Made by a program: the position numbers and the translations under genes. Below are positions 1 to 7,927 of a stretch of 64,000 nucleotides of DNA, in pieces. The notes under the pieces were generated by a model. That model had not been told where the DNA came from and ran no database searches. It worked only from the letters and a program-made list of their open reading frames with translations. The stretch comes from Erwinia sorbitola (GTDB taxonomy: Bacteria; Pseudomonadota; Gammaproteobacteria; Enterobacterales; Enterobacteriaceae). The stretch spans positions 2,917,501-2,981,500 of the forward strand of contig NZ_CP046509.1 of assembly GCF_009738185.1 (NCBI RefSeq), written 5' to 3'. Position 1 is the stretch's first letter, and every line of letters starts with the position of its first letter.

Positions 1-117
1 AAAATCGACCACCGCCAGGGTGCCCGGTGGCAGGCCCGCCGGGGTGAGCGTAAATTGCAGGCCGCTGGGAGACCTGCCAGCGAACGCGGCAGGACTATTT
101 GAATTATCAGAAAACAT
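1..117 (-). CDS. vgrG: VgrG (TssI) spike protein, N-terminal fragment
   Basis: Reading leftward from an ATG at 117, 39 codons are open to the window edge. The peptide contains GLQFTLTPAGLPPGTLAVVDF, which fits the N-terminal strands of VgrG proteins. VgrG trimers form the spike that sits on the Hcp tube and carries effectors. The start is preceded by GGAAGG, and it lies 20 bases downstream of the tagA/vasL stop, the place where V. cholerae VAS also carries vgrG. Only about 5 percent of a typical VgrG is visible, so C-terminal effector domains and downstream effector or immunity genes cannot be judged. Confidence 0.75.
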   Translation of the reverse strand, partial: MFSDNSNSPAAFAGRSPSGLQFTLTPAGLPPGTLAVVDF

Positions 118-136
118 CTTTTTTCCTTCCTGGAAA

Positions 137-1456
137 TTAACGCGCAGGCTCCGCCTGCTGCGTTAGCTGGTGATAACGACTGAGTAAGGTATTCAGGCGA
201 TCGTCAATTTGCTTGATCAGAACCGGGGGAACGGGCTGATCCTGCTCTGCTGCCACCGCAAACTGACGAAGCAGCTCTTCAAGAGGTGTTTCACGGTTCA
301 GCTCGCTTTGCATTTTGTAAACGGCAGTTTTCAGCCAGGAGATGGTCAGGCTGCCGCGCGCCTGTTCCTGTTCAATCAGTTTTTTCGATAACGCCTGTAA
401 CTGCTGCTGTAGCTGGAAATAGCTATTCTCAGCCCGTTCTGCACCAAGCCGGGTCTGTCTCACCCGTTCCCAGCGCTGGCTGGCCGCAAGCTGGGCTGCG
501 TGGTTCGGCCAGCGTTCGCGTGCCAGCGCCAGCGAGTTATCGGCAGTTTGCAGCGCAGATAAGGGGGAGAGATTTTCCAGCTGACGAAGATGTTCGCTGT
601 ATGTTGCGATATCCGGCTGACTGAGCCACAGCTCTACAGCGCCTTCGGGCCTTTCAGCAAGTAACGTAAGCTGTTGCTGCGCGGGTCGAATCACGACCAG
701 ATATCCTGCCGCCGCCATTAACAGGCAAAACGATACGCCGCAAACAAAGCCGCGCAGCGCCGAAGAGATCGTTTTGGCCGGAGAGGAAGAATGTACGGTC
801 ACACCGCCCGGTATTAATTCCGTTGCCGCTGGCTGAGTTGTAGATTGAGCCGGTTCAGTTCCGGGGATAGAGAGGTACACCATGGTTGGAGTGTCTGATG
901 CTGATGACTGAGCGATTCTGCCTTCCTCAGCGTTCGCCTCCAGACGCTTTGCGCTGTTCTGCATCAAATAGAGCAGGTTTTCAATGCGCGGCACACGCTT
1001 TAGTTCCACCTGCTGAAGTTTGTCGCACATCAATTGCAAAGCCCGTTCTGCGCGATATACCAGCCGTAAATCGCCACTGACGAAGTGATGCTGACGCACC
1101 TGATTGCCCACGCGAGTATTGAACCAATCCAGAATTTCGGTGCGCGCCAGCTCCTGCTGCGGCCATAGCCGCTCCCACTGGCCTACGATCATCCCGGCCA
1201 GCAGCTCGCAGCCTTCGGTAAATCCCGCCAGCCCGTGCCTCTGCGTACGCGCCAGGCTGTAATAGACAGCTGTTTGCAGATCAACGCCATGGCAACGGAA
1301 CAGGGTGAGCGCCAGCGTTTCAATCTGGTTCCAGTTCACCTCTGGGCGCGCAGGGTGATTGATCTTATTGATCTCCTCGCGAATGGCACTGAATTCCGCG
1401 CGCTGGCGCGGATCGCTGCCAGTCTGAATGATGATGCTTTGCGAATTATCGCTCAT
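137..1456 (-). CDS. tagA: TagA/VasL-type T6SS accessory protein (ImpA_N domain)
   Basis: A 439-residue protein with an ImpA_N-like N-terminal domain (about residues 15-150), a proline/serine/threonine-rich linker, one hydrophobic segment near residues 240-260, and a charged glutamine-rich C-terminal region resembling the VasL domain. This layout is that of TagA/VasL. In enteroaggregative E. coli, TagA sits at the distal end of the growing sheath and stops or stabilises it at the opposite membrane. The gene follows tssM and precedes vgrG, matching VCA0121 (vasL) in the VAS cluster. An AAGGAT Shine-Dalgarno precedes the ATG. It is distinct from the second ImpA_N gene of the cluster (tssA), which has no transmembrane segment. 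The exact function in this organism is inferred. Confidence 0.8.
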   Translation of the reverse strand: MSDNSQSIIIQTGSDPRQRAEFSAIREEINKINHPARPEVNWNQIETLALTLFRCHGVDLQTAVYYSLARTQRHGLAGFTEGCELLAGMIVGQWERLWPQQELARTEILDWFNTRVGNQVRQHHFVSGDLRLVYRAERALQLMCDKLQQVELKRVPRIENLLYLMQNSAKRLEANAEEGRIAQSSASDTPTMVYLSIPGTEPAQSTTQPAATELIPGGVTVHSSSPAKTISSALRGFVCGVSFCLLMAAAGYLVVIRPAQQQLTLLAERPEGAVELWLSQPDIATYSEHLRQLENLSPLSALQTADNSLALARERWPNHAAQLAASQRWERVRQTRLGAERAENSYFQLQQQLQALSKKLIEQEQARGSLTISWLKTAVYKMQSELNRETPLEELLRQFAVAAEQDQPVPPVLIKQIDDRLNTLLSRYHQLTQQAEPAR

Positions 1457-1514
1457 GAATGCTCATCCTTAAGGACGTCCCTCCCGGTATTGCGAGAGAG
1501 ACGCCTTCCTGTGG

Positions 1515-4500
1515 TTAGTAAAGCGTTTCCGGCAGAGTGAAATGGGTAAACAAACCACCAGCAAACGGGTTGTCCGATTCATCAACCCAGATGCGATAGG
1601 TCATTTCGCCACTATCCACGCTGAAGCGAACATCGAACGAATTACTGGTGACGTTGGTCAATTCACCGGCGTTGATCAGCCTGAGCTGCGCCCATGGGCC
1701 ACTGAAGCTGATGCTGCGAGGTGACTTTCCTGTTTCACCCGGCACCAGCGTCAGCCTGCTTTCCACACTGTTACGCATGGAGTTTGGCCAGACCAGATTA
1801 ACCAGACTGCTGCGCCCGTGGGCGTAATCCAGTAGTTGCCCATCAAGGTTGAGCACGCTGCGTCGCTTGCTGCCGCTCAACATAACCGGCTCCACGGCAA
1901 ACTGCGTGCTCAGACCATTTTGCGCAGAGAAAAAGGTGTCGCGGATTTTCTGTGCCTGAGCCAGCTGCTGCATCACGTCAGCGCGGATCAGCGGCTGACC
2001 GTCACTGCCGTTAGCCAGGTTGTTCTCAACAAAAGGTCTAAGATTCTGCTGATAGAAACTGTCCAGCGTACCTTTTGGCGCGAAGAAACGCGTAAATTCA
2101 CTGAGCGGAACATCCTGTTTTGCCTGCGGATCGAATGGATAACGCCCTGCAAGGAAGGTGTGATACTGCTTGACTACCGTGTCGTTCCACTCTACTTCCA
2201 GTGACTGGATTGCTTCCATCATCACCACGCGCCAGGCCTGGTCTGCCAGCCCCCCCACCCAACGATTCAGCGGTTCTGGCAGATTTTTTGCCTGCTGTTG
2301 AACTTCGAAAATAGGGTCGCTGTTGTTCTGTTCCAGCCTGAGTTGCACGGCTTTTAAAGCGGCTTTGCCTGGCGCCGGCGAGTTCTGGATAGCCAGCAGA
2401 TAGCGGTGAAGCTCCATCAGCTTCTGGTAAACGCTCTGTAACAGGCTGGTGCGGTCACTATTTTCCACCAGAGCAGCGGTTTCAGGTGCAAAATCACGGT
2501 TAATACGCGACAACAGGCGGTAGTCTGCTTTCTCCAGCAGAGCCTGGCCTTCTTGCCCCGTAAGGGTATCCGCCAGCACCGGTTGACTGGTGTTGTCACG
2601 CAGCGTTTGCAATGCACGGCGGAAAGGCTGATCGCCGCTAATCACCTGTTCAATACCGCTGATAGCCTCCGGCAAGCCGTCAAACTCAACTATCGAGAGG
2701 TTGTTCATCGCGCCGCGCCAGGTAGCAACGTAATCACCGATATACTGTTCAGTAATTTGCCGCTGGATCTCCTGACGGTCGGCTTCGCTGTACTGAACAT
2801 TTTTGTTGTGATTCAGCACCCAGCTATCCATCACCGTGAGCTCAATCAAACGATCGTGCTGGTTGACGAAATAGCGCTGTAAACCGTTGCGGGTCAACAG
2901 CTGGGGGATCGTCAGTTGCCGATCGTTTGCGGAGACAAATACACTATCGAAGCTGGCCCCGATGTGATCGCGCAGATTCAGTGCGGGTGGCAGCATCTCC
3001 TGCGCTTTAAGCCGCAGATTCTGATAGACGCGCTGATAAATAGAGAGCTTGCCCAGCTCCTGTTGCGCCCGCTGTATAGGCTGCTGATAAGGGGCAAAAC
3101 TTCTGATAGCGTGGCGATCGTTGCCCGCACGAGCCGCACGCCAGTCGGTATGCTTCAGTGCATAGTTCAGATGCCCCATCAGCTGCTGTTGCAGCTCGCG
3201 CTGCCCTTTGAAACGCTGACTCCAGCGCTGGCTCATATAATGCTCTACCAGCGGGATACTGCGACCACTACCATCCTCCAGCATGCGCATCACGCGCAGG
3301 ATCTCCAGCTTCTCTTCGCTGCCCTTAGGTGCGGCATTCAGCTCATTCAAAAGGCCACTCATCAGCACCGGAATGAAGCGCTGGCGCAGCAGTTGCAGAT
3401 AGGTGTTTTCTACATACGGACCGATGGTATTGCCCTGATACAGGCCCATCTCTGCAAACAGCGGGTTTTTGTCATGATAGTTGCCGTAGGCCAGGGTGGC
3501 ATCGCGGATCGGGTTCAGCAGCGGCAGTTGCAGATCGCCGTACAGATCGTCGCCTTTTGCTGGCGGTATGGCGAGGAAAGTGCGCGCCTGAGCCAACACT
3601 TCCTGCCCGGCACGGTAGTTTCGCTGGTAGTAATAATGCCAGTAGCTCCACAAAATTGCCGACACCACCCCGCCAGTGACCAGGCAAAGTACCAGACGTT
3701 TTCTGGCACGTCGCAGCCAGACTCTGTTTTCACCGGCGAGGTTAGGTTCAGCCAGCAGCACTTCGCTAAACAGTGAGCGGGTAAACCAGGGGGCTGTATC
3801 CGTAACCGGCCATGTCGGGAAGGCCTGTGGAGTCAGGCGATACTGCACCGCAGCAGACTGGGTAAATATATCGTCCATTTGCCCGCGCTGCCGGGCCGAG
3901 GTGAGATAAACACCACGTAATAATATCTGCGTCCCCTCGCCACGATAGACAATAGCTTCCAGCAACTGTCGCACAGCTTCGTAAAGCCCCTGCATCTGAC
4001 GGGTGAAGCTGAATAACTGGCTACGTTGCCCGGGATCAACGCTGTTCAGCATCATATCCGGCATCGCCCCATTCAATCGCGCCATCCACTGCTGCCAGAA
4101 CTGCTCTAACTCCGAGCGCCAGATATCAGGATCGGCTGTTTTGAGGCTGAAAGTTACCCCGAGTATCGATTCACGATGGGCCTTCTCCAGCTTCTGATAC
4201 ATCGCGCCGAAGCCATACAGGAGATCAAGTTTGCTGAACACCACATACAGCGGTAAGCGGCAGTGCAGAGATAGCAACAGATCCTGTAAACGCTGGCTGA
4301 TTGCGGTGGTGTAAGCCTCTCTCTGCGCTTTGTCTTCCGTCAGTAGCTGAAGAAGATCGACGGTCAGAATGACGCCATTCAGCGGCTGGCGCGCGCGCTG
4401 CTCGGGTAACCAGGTCAGCAGGCTCTGCCAGAGACGGCTATATAGCGCGGCGTTATCATCCTGGCCGGACGCAGGTTGTTCAATCAGTTCTCCGGCTGGG

Positions 4501-5048
4501 TCAATAATGATTGCCTGTTCCCCCAGCCAGCATTGCAACCGAAGATCGCCACTATCATCCGTCGGTAAACGCTCCGCTGGCGCAATATCGACCAGCTTAC
4601 ATCCCTCCTTTATAAGGGAAGTTTTACCACTGTTGCTGGCACCAATGACCAGATACCACGGCAGACGATAGAGAAATGCCGGGGTATGAAAATGGCGCTG
4701 TAGCTGCTGTTTCCAGGCATTGAGATACTCTGTTTGCCTTGCCACATCGGCACTGAACGGGTCGTCAGCCTGCGTCTTAATCTGGAGCTGGAGCGTCTCT
4801 AAATATCGTAAGCGCCGAAAAGCTCTCAGAGTCAGCCAGCACACTGCCAGCAGTGTAAAGAGAGCGGTGACAAGCCAGCGGCTGAGTTGAGTTTCGAACG
4901 GATGGTGGCCTTTTAACTGCCATTCTGGCCCATAGATCCACACCCAGATAAGCGCCACGCAGGCCAGTAACGCCACGACTACAGGTATTGAAGCCTTCAG
5001 ACGCGGTATAGCCGGTTTGGCGATACGAATAAAAGCAGGTAATTTCAT
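1515..5048 (-). CDS. tssM: TssM (IcmF/VasK) inner-membrane T6SS protein
   Basis: A 1177-residue protein with two N-terminal membrane segments (about residues 20-39 and 58-75), a Walker A motif GASNSGKTS near residues 136-144, a third membrane segment near 450-472, and a long periplasmic part, as in IcmF/TssM proteins. TssM forms the TssJLM trans-envelope complex with TssL and the lipoprotein TssJ, and the sheath docks on this complex. The C-terminal periplasmic region contacts TssJ. The Walker motif is intact, so nucleotide binding is possible, though it is dispensable in some T6SS. The gene lies 25 bases after tssA. Length and domain order are normal and no frameshift is seen. Confidence 0.95.
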   Translation of the reverse strand: MKLPAFIRIAKPAIPRLKASIPVVVALLACVALIWVWIYGPEWQLKGHHPFETQLSRWLVTALFTLLAVCWLTLRAFRRLRYLETLQLQIKTQADDPFSADVARQTEYLNAWKQQLQRHFHTPAFLYRLPWYLVIGASNSGKTSLIKEGCKLVDIAPAERLPTDDSGDLRLQCWLGEQAIIIDPAGELIEQPASGQDDNAALYSRLWQSLLTWLPEQRARQPLNGVILTVDLLQLLTEDKAQREAYTTAISQRLQDLLLSLHCRLPLYVVFSKLDLLYGFGAMYQKLEKAHRESILGVTFSLKTADPDIWRSELEQFWQQWMARLNGAMPDMMLNSVDPGQRSQLFSFTRQMQGLYEAVRQLLEAIVYRGEGTQILLRGVYLTSARQRGQMDDIFTQSAAVQYRLTPQAFPTWPVTDTAPWFTRSLFSEVLLAEPNLAGENRVWLRRARKRLVLCLVTGGVVSAILWSYWHYYYQRNYRAGQEVLAQARTFLAIPPAKGDDLYGDLQLPLLNPIRDATLAYGNYHDKNPLFAEMGLYQGNTIGPYVENTYLQLLRQRFIPVLMSGLLNELNAAPKGSEEKLEILRVMRMLEDGSGRSIPLVEHYMSQRWSQRFKGQRELQQQLMGHLNYALKHTDWRAARAGNDRHAIRSFAPYQQPIQRAQQELGKLSIYQRVYQNLRLKAQEMLPPALNLRDHIGASFDSVFVSANDRQLTIPQLLTRNGLQRYFVNQHDRLIELTVMDSWVLNHNKNVQYSEADRQEIQRQITEQYIGDYVATWRGAMNNLSIVEFDGLPEAISGIEQVISGDQPFRRALQTLRDNTSQPVLADTLTGQEGQALLEKADYRLLSRINRDFAPETAALVENSDRTSLLQSVYQKLMELHRYLLAIQNSPAPGKAALKAVQLRLEQNNSDPIFEVQQQAKNLPEPLNRWVGGLADQAWRVVMMEAIQSLEVEWNDTVVKQYHTFLAGRYPFDPQAKQDVPLSEFTRFFAPKGTLDSFYQQNLRPFVENNLANGSDGQPLIRADVMQQLAQAQKIRDTFFSAQNGLSTQFAVEPVMLSGSKRRSVLNLDGQLLDYAHGRSSLVNLVWPNSMRNSVESRLTLVPGETGKSPRSISFSGPWAQLRLINAGELTNVTSNSFDVRFSVDSGEMTYRIWVDESDNPFAGGLFTHFTLPETLY

Positions 5049-5073
5049 GCGTTGGTATTCCTTTCCCTGGCGA

Positions 5074-6465
5074 TCATGTTTTTAACTGACGCTGTTTTTC
5101 TGTCAGCAGGACGATCAATGATGGTTCCCATGTGCTTAACTGCATTTGCTGCCCCAGCTGCAACAAACTCTGATACTGCTGCTGCGCCAGCGAGGCAAGC
5201 CCGGCCTTTTCCATCAGCTGCGCGCCGAGCAGTTGACGATAAAAGTGCTCTCTCGGATCGGATTGTTGGGGCTGTGTATTGAGCCGGTGTAGAGCAGCTT
5301 CCAGTCCCTGCTGCTGGAAGCAGTGCCAGATTTCATCCTGTTCAATGACGCTGCTTCCTCCTGCTGGCTCCTCCTTTTGCTGTAGCCAGTCCGCAGAATC
5401 AGCGGAAAGAAACGCCGTCATATCGCTAAAAAAGAGCGTGGCAAGTGCCGGTATGCGCGTCAAAAAGTCACGCAGTTCTTCGCGAATAGCCTGAGCTACC
5501 TGCTCATATCCCAGGCGCAGGGCAATTTGCGCAGAGAGCACGTGGCCATCCAGCCAGTAAGGTGCCAGCGTCAGACTTTGCTCTACCTGCTGCCATAAAG
5601 TGAGGTCGGCATTGGCTATGCGCGCCAGGTAATCCGCCGTACGATCAGAGGCAACCGCCGCCAGCGGAGTACGACCATCGGCCTGCGCTACAGGCGGGGC
5701 CGTTAGTGCTCCCCACACCGCATAACGGCGCACACGGTAGCCGATGGCGGCATCAGGCTGTATTTCACACAACGTATCGGCCATTTGCAGTAACGTTTGC
5801 CGCCAGGCTTTATCGCTGGAGCGGTCGATAGCCAGCACAGGGCTGGTATCCACAGCGGGTGGCGCAGATGCTGTTGCGGGGGCTTCAGCTTTCTCCTGTG
5901 TGGCAGTTAAGCGTTCCGGCGGCCGTGCATAGCCGCTACGGAGGTCATCCACTTCCTGCGCCAGATCGGGTTCCAGCGAATGCCAGACCTGGGCAAGGTG
6001 GGCCAGTAAACCCTGCATATTTTCACGTTGCACATCGCTGGCAGACATTCGGAACTTGCTGTCAGCGCCCGCAAAACGCTTAAGGATTTGCCCGGCAAAG
6101 CGTTTTTTATGCTGTCGGTTTTGTGGCCAGGCGCTGTCCCAGAAATGCCGCACATAGGTGGATAGTAGTGAGACAGCCAGCATTAATTCGTCTGGTTTTC
6201 CCGCATGTTGCAGGGTTCGTAACAGATGTACCATCAGACGAAAATCTTTACTTTTTTCAGCCAGCAGCGTTATCACTTGCAGCTGAAGCTCCGCTATATT
6301 CAATGAGGAATGAGTGAGCGAACCGAGCTTCACCATCTGGCTGTCGATTGCATCCCACTGGGGATCATCCTCGGAGAGCGCCTGGGTTATTTGTTCAGGC
6401 GTTAGCGGCGTCTGGAGCAAAGCATGCCATGGGTGTTGTGATGTGATGTCCATTTCCCTCACCAT
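5074..6465 (-). CDS. tssA: TssA (VasJ-like) baseplate/sheath-priming protein
   Basis: A 463-residue cytosolic protein with the ImpA_N domain in its first 130 residues (HPWHALLQTPL... then LTLLAEKSKDFRLMVHLL). A proline/alanine-rich linker near 165-205 follows, then a helical C-terminal domain. TssA proteins associate with the membrane complex and baseplate and coordinate tube and sheath assembly. The position between vasI and tssM is that of VasJ (VCA0119) in V. cholerae. The start could be the ATG at 6465, which overlaps the vasI stop, or the in-frame ATG at 6453; both are near purine-rich sequence. No transmembrane segment is seen, which separates it from the TagA-like gene two positions away. 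Confidence 0.88.
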   Translation of the reverse strand: MVREMDITSQHPWHALLQTPLTPEQITQALSEDDPQWDAIDSQMVKLGSLTHSSLNIAELQLQVITLLAEKSKDFRLMVHLLRTLQHAGKPDELMLAVSLLSTYVRHFWDSAWPQNRQHKKRFAGQILKRFAGADSKFRMSASDVQRENMQGLLAHLAQVWHSLEPDLAQEVDDLRSGYARPPERLTATQEKAEAPATASAPPAVDTSPVLAIDRSSDKAWRQTLLQMADTLCEIQPDAAIGYRVRRYAVWGALTAPPVAQADGRTPLAAVASDRTADYLARIANADLTLWQQVEQSLTLAPYWLDGHVLSAQIALRLGYEQVAQAIREELRDFLTRIPALATLFFSDMTAFLSADSADWLQQKEEPAGGSSVIEQDEIWHCFQQQGLEAALHRLNTQPQQSDPREHFYRQLLGAQLMEKAGLASLAQQQYQSLLQLGQQMQLSTWEPSLIVLLTEKQRQLKT

Positions 6466-7133
6466 CCACAGGCCTGACGCAATGGCTTTAATGCCTGCGG
6501 CAGCTGAGAAATATTGAAAGTCAGGCGGGTAAAGGCACCATTTTTCCCCGCAATTGTTACGCTATCAGCCAGCATCAGACGTTTGATTTCTTCAATACCA
6601 GCCAGTCCGCGGCTGGACTCAAGTAAAAAGCCGTTTTCACGTAAAAACCATCCTTCTTCAATGCGCGTTTTACCAAACGTTAGTACCACTGCACCCTGTG
6701 TTTGCGGTTGCGTCAGCGCCACCTGCAAGCGGGTAATATTGTCGATACAGCTCAACATCAGCACCGGTCGCGGCGGCGGTACACCAAGCGCGGGCGTAGT
6801 AAGCACCACCTCCGGGTTGTTTCCCTCGCTTTGGCTGAACAGGAACTGAGTAGAGTGGTCGGTTCTGCTCTTCTCCTGGTTCATGGCCCTTTGCCAGGCT
6901 GGGCCAGCGTTTACTAAACTGCCTGTCGCTTTTTCCCCCTGCGAGAACACATTGTCATAGCATTCCAGCCGTACCAGCGGTGAGACTTCACGGCGACAGT
7001 GCAGCGCAAGGGACAATTTTTCGCTATCGATCCCGATATTGGCGGAGGTGACCGGGGGGTGTTCTGCCACCCACTGAAACACGGTATTGCTGCCGACAAG
7101 CAGCAAGGAACTGAGCAGTAGTAAAGTATTCAT
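6459..7133 (-). CDS. vasI: VasI-type T6SS-associated protein
   Basis: From the ATG at 7133 the product has 224 residues beginning with a hydrophobic signal-like stretch (MNTLLLLSSLLLVGS), so it is probably exported or membrane anchored. The family resembles the VasI/TagO type VI associated proteins. Visible features are a cysteine pair region near the N-terminus (LHCRR...LECYDNV) and SCIDNITRLQVAL in the second half. An open frame continues 40 codons upstream, but the ATG at 7133 forms a four-base ATGA overlap with the preceding regulator and starts the hydrophobic leader, so it was chosen. The neighbour order (vasH-like, vasI, tssA) equals VCA0117-0119. Its molecular role is poorly defined in the literature. 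Confidence 0.75.
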   Translation of the reverse strand: MNTLLLLSSLLLVGSNTVFQWVAEHPPVTSANIGIDSEKLSLALHCRREVSPLVRLECYDNVFSQGEKATGSLVNAGPAWQRAMNQEKSRTDHSTQFLFSQSEGNNPEVVLTTPALGVPPPRPVLMLSCIDNITRLQVALTQPQTQGAVVLTFGKTRIEEGWFLRENGFLLESSRGLAGIEEIKRLMLADSVTIAGKNGAFTRLTFNISQLPQALKPLRQACGW

Positions 7134-7927
7134 AGCCGTGACCTGTGTTTGGCTAATTTGTATTTCAGCGTGCGTAACGGGAGATCGAGGCTGTCGGCCA
7201 TACGGCTTAAATTTCCACCGCACTGATGATGGCGCTGACGCAGTACCGCACACTCATAGGCAGCAACAGCATCGTTGAGGTCGTTTATCTGGCTGTAATC
7301 ATGAGAAAGTCCGGCGGCAGCCTGTGACTCAGAAGCTGCGATGGTTGCGAACAGCTCATCCAGTTGTTTTTCACGCTGCTGGTGTGCCTTTAACAGAGCA
7401 CGAATCTGGCCCGACTGGGTTTGCAGCTGTACACGCTCCTGGAGCTGGCATAGCTGGTGCTGGAACACCTCGCAATAAACGCCAAACATGCCATTAACAT
7501 CAGCAATCCGGGCGACATTTTCTGCAAAAACGGCAATAACACCGCAGGCGCGATGTTGAAAATCAAACAGCGGAAGCGCGAATAAGCCGCACTCATTTGG
7601 CAGCTGTTGAATGAAGTTACGTAACGCTTCATTTTCAATGCGTACCCCCTGACTCAGGGCCTCCCAGACCATCGGCTGCCCCGTACGCAGAACCTGTACC
7701 AGCGGATGATTGATATCTTCAATATCAGTATCAAGCTGTAACTGCGTTTGCTGCCGGGTGTCTGGTTGGCGATAACAGGTGAGCCGCCGTTCATCCGCAT
7801 TAAACATTGCCACGATCAGTGCACTGACCCGCTGACGACTGTGATGCAGCGTCAGGAAACGCTGAATCAGCTGGTCAATGGAGTCATTCTTTAGCAATGT
7901 CAGCGCCCCCTGGAAACGATGCCTCAT
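7130..7927 (-). CDS. VasH-like regulator lacking the AAA+ domain (GAF plus Fis-type HTH)
   Basis: A 265-residue protein in the place where V. cholerae carries VasH, a sigma-54 activator with GAF, AAA+ and Fis-type domains. Here residues 1-155 look GAF-like (ISO-like pattern GLFALPLFDFQHRACGVIAVF), 155-200 is a glutamine-rich probable coiled coil, and 215-265 is a Fis/HTH_8 helix-turn-helix (CGGNLSRMADSLDLPLRTLK). No Walker A, GAFTGA or Walker B motif exists between them. The frame is intact and the gene overlaps tssH and vasI by four bases each, so it looks maintained and not decayed. Without the ATPase it cannot remodel sigma-54 polymerase by itself. It may bind DNA as a sigma-70-type regulator or modulate another activator; this is inference. 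Confidence 0.75.
   Translation of the reverse strand: MRHRFQGALTLLKNDSIDQLIQRFLTLHHSRQRVSALIVAMFNADERRLTCYRQPDTRQQTQLQLDTDIEDINHPLVQVLRTGQPMVWEALSQGVRIENEALRNFIQQLPNECGLFALPLFDFQHRACGVIAVFAENVARIADVNGMFGVYCEVFQHQLCQLQERVQLQTQSGQIRALLKAHQQREKQLDELFATIAASESQAAAGLSHDYSQINDLNDAVAAYECAVLRQRHHQCGGNLSRMADSLDLPLRTLKYKLAKHRSRL

Noticed and set aside
1621..1660. Candidate matS site (GTGACGTTGGTCA)
   Set aside because: It lacks the second half GTCAC in register and is inside tssM; spacing is one base off.
2916..3776. 286-codon plus-strand ORF inside tssM
   Set aside because: Antisense to a clear tssM; no domain recognised.
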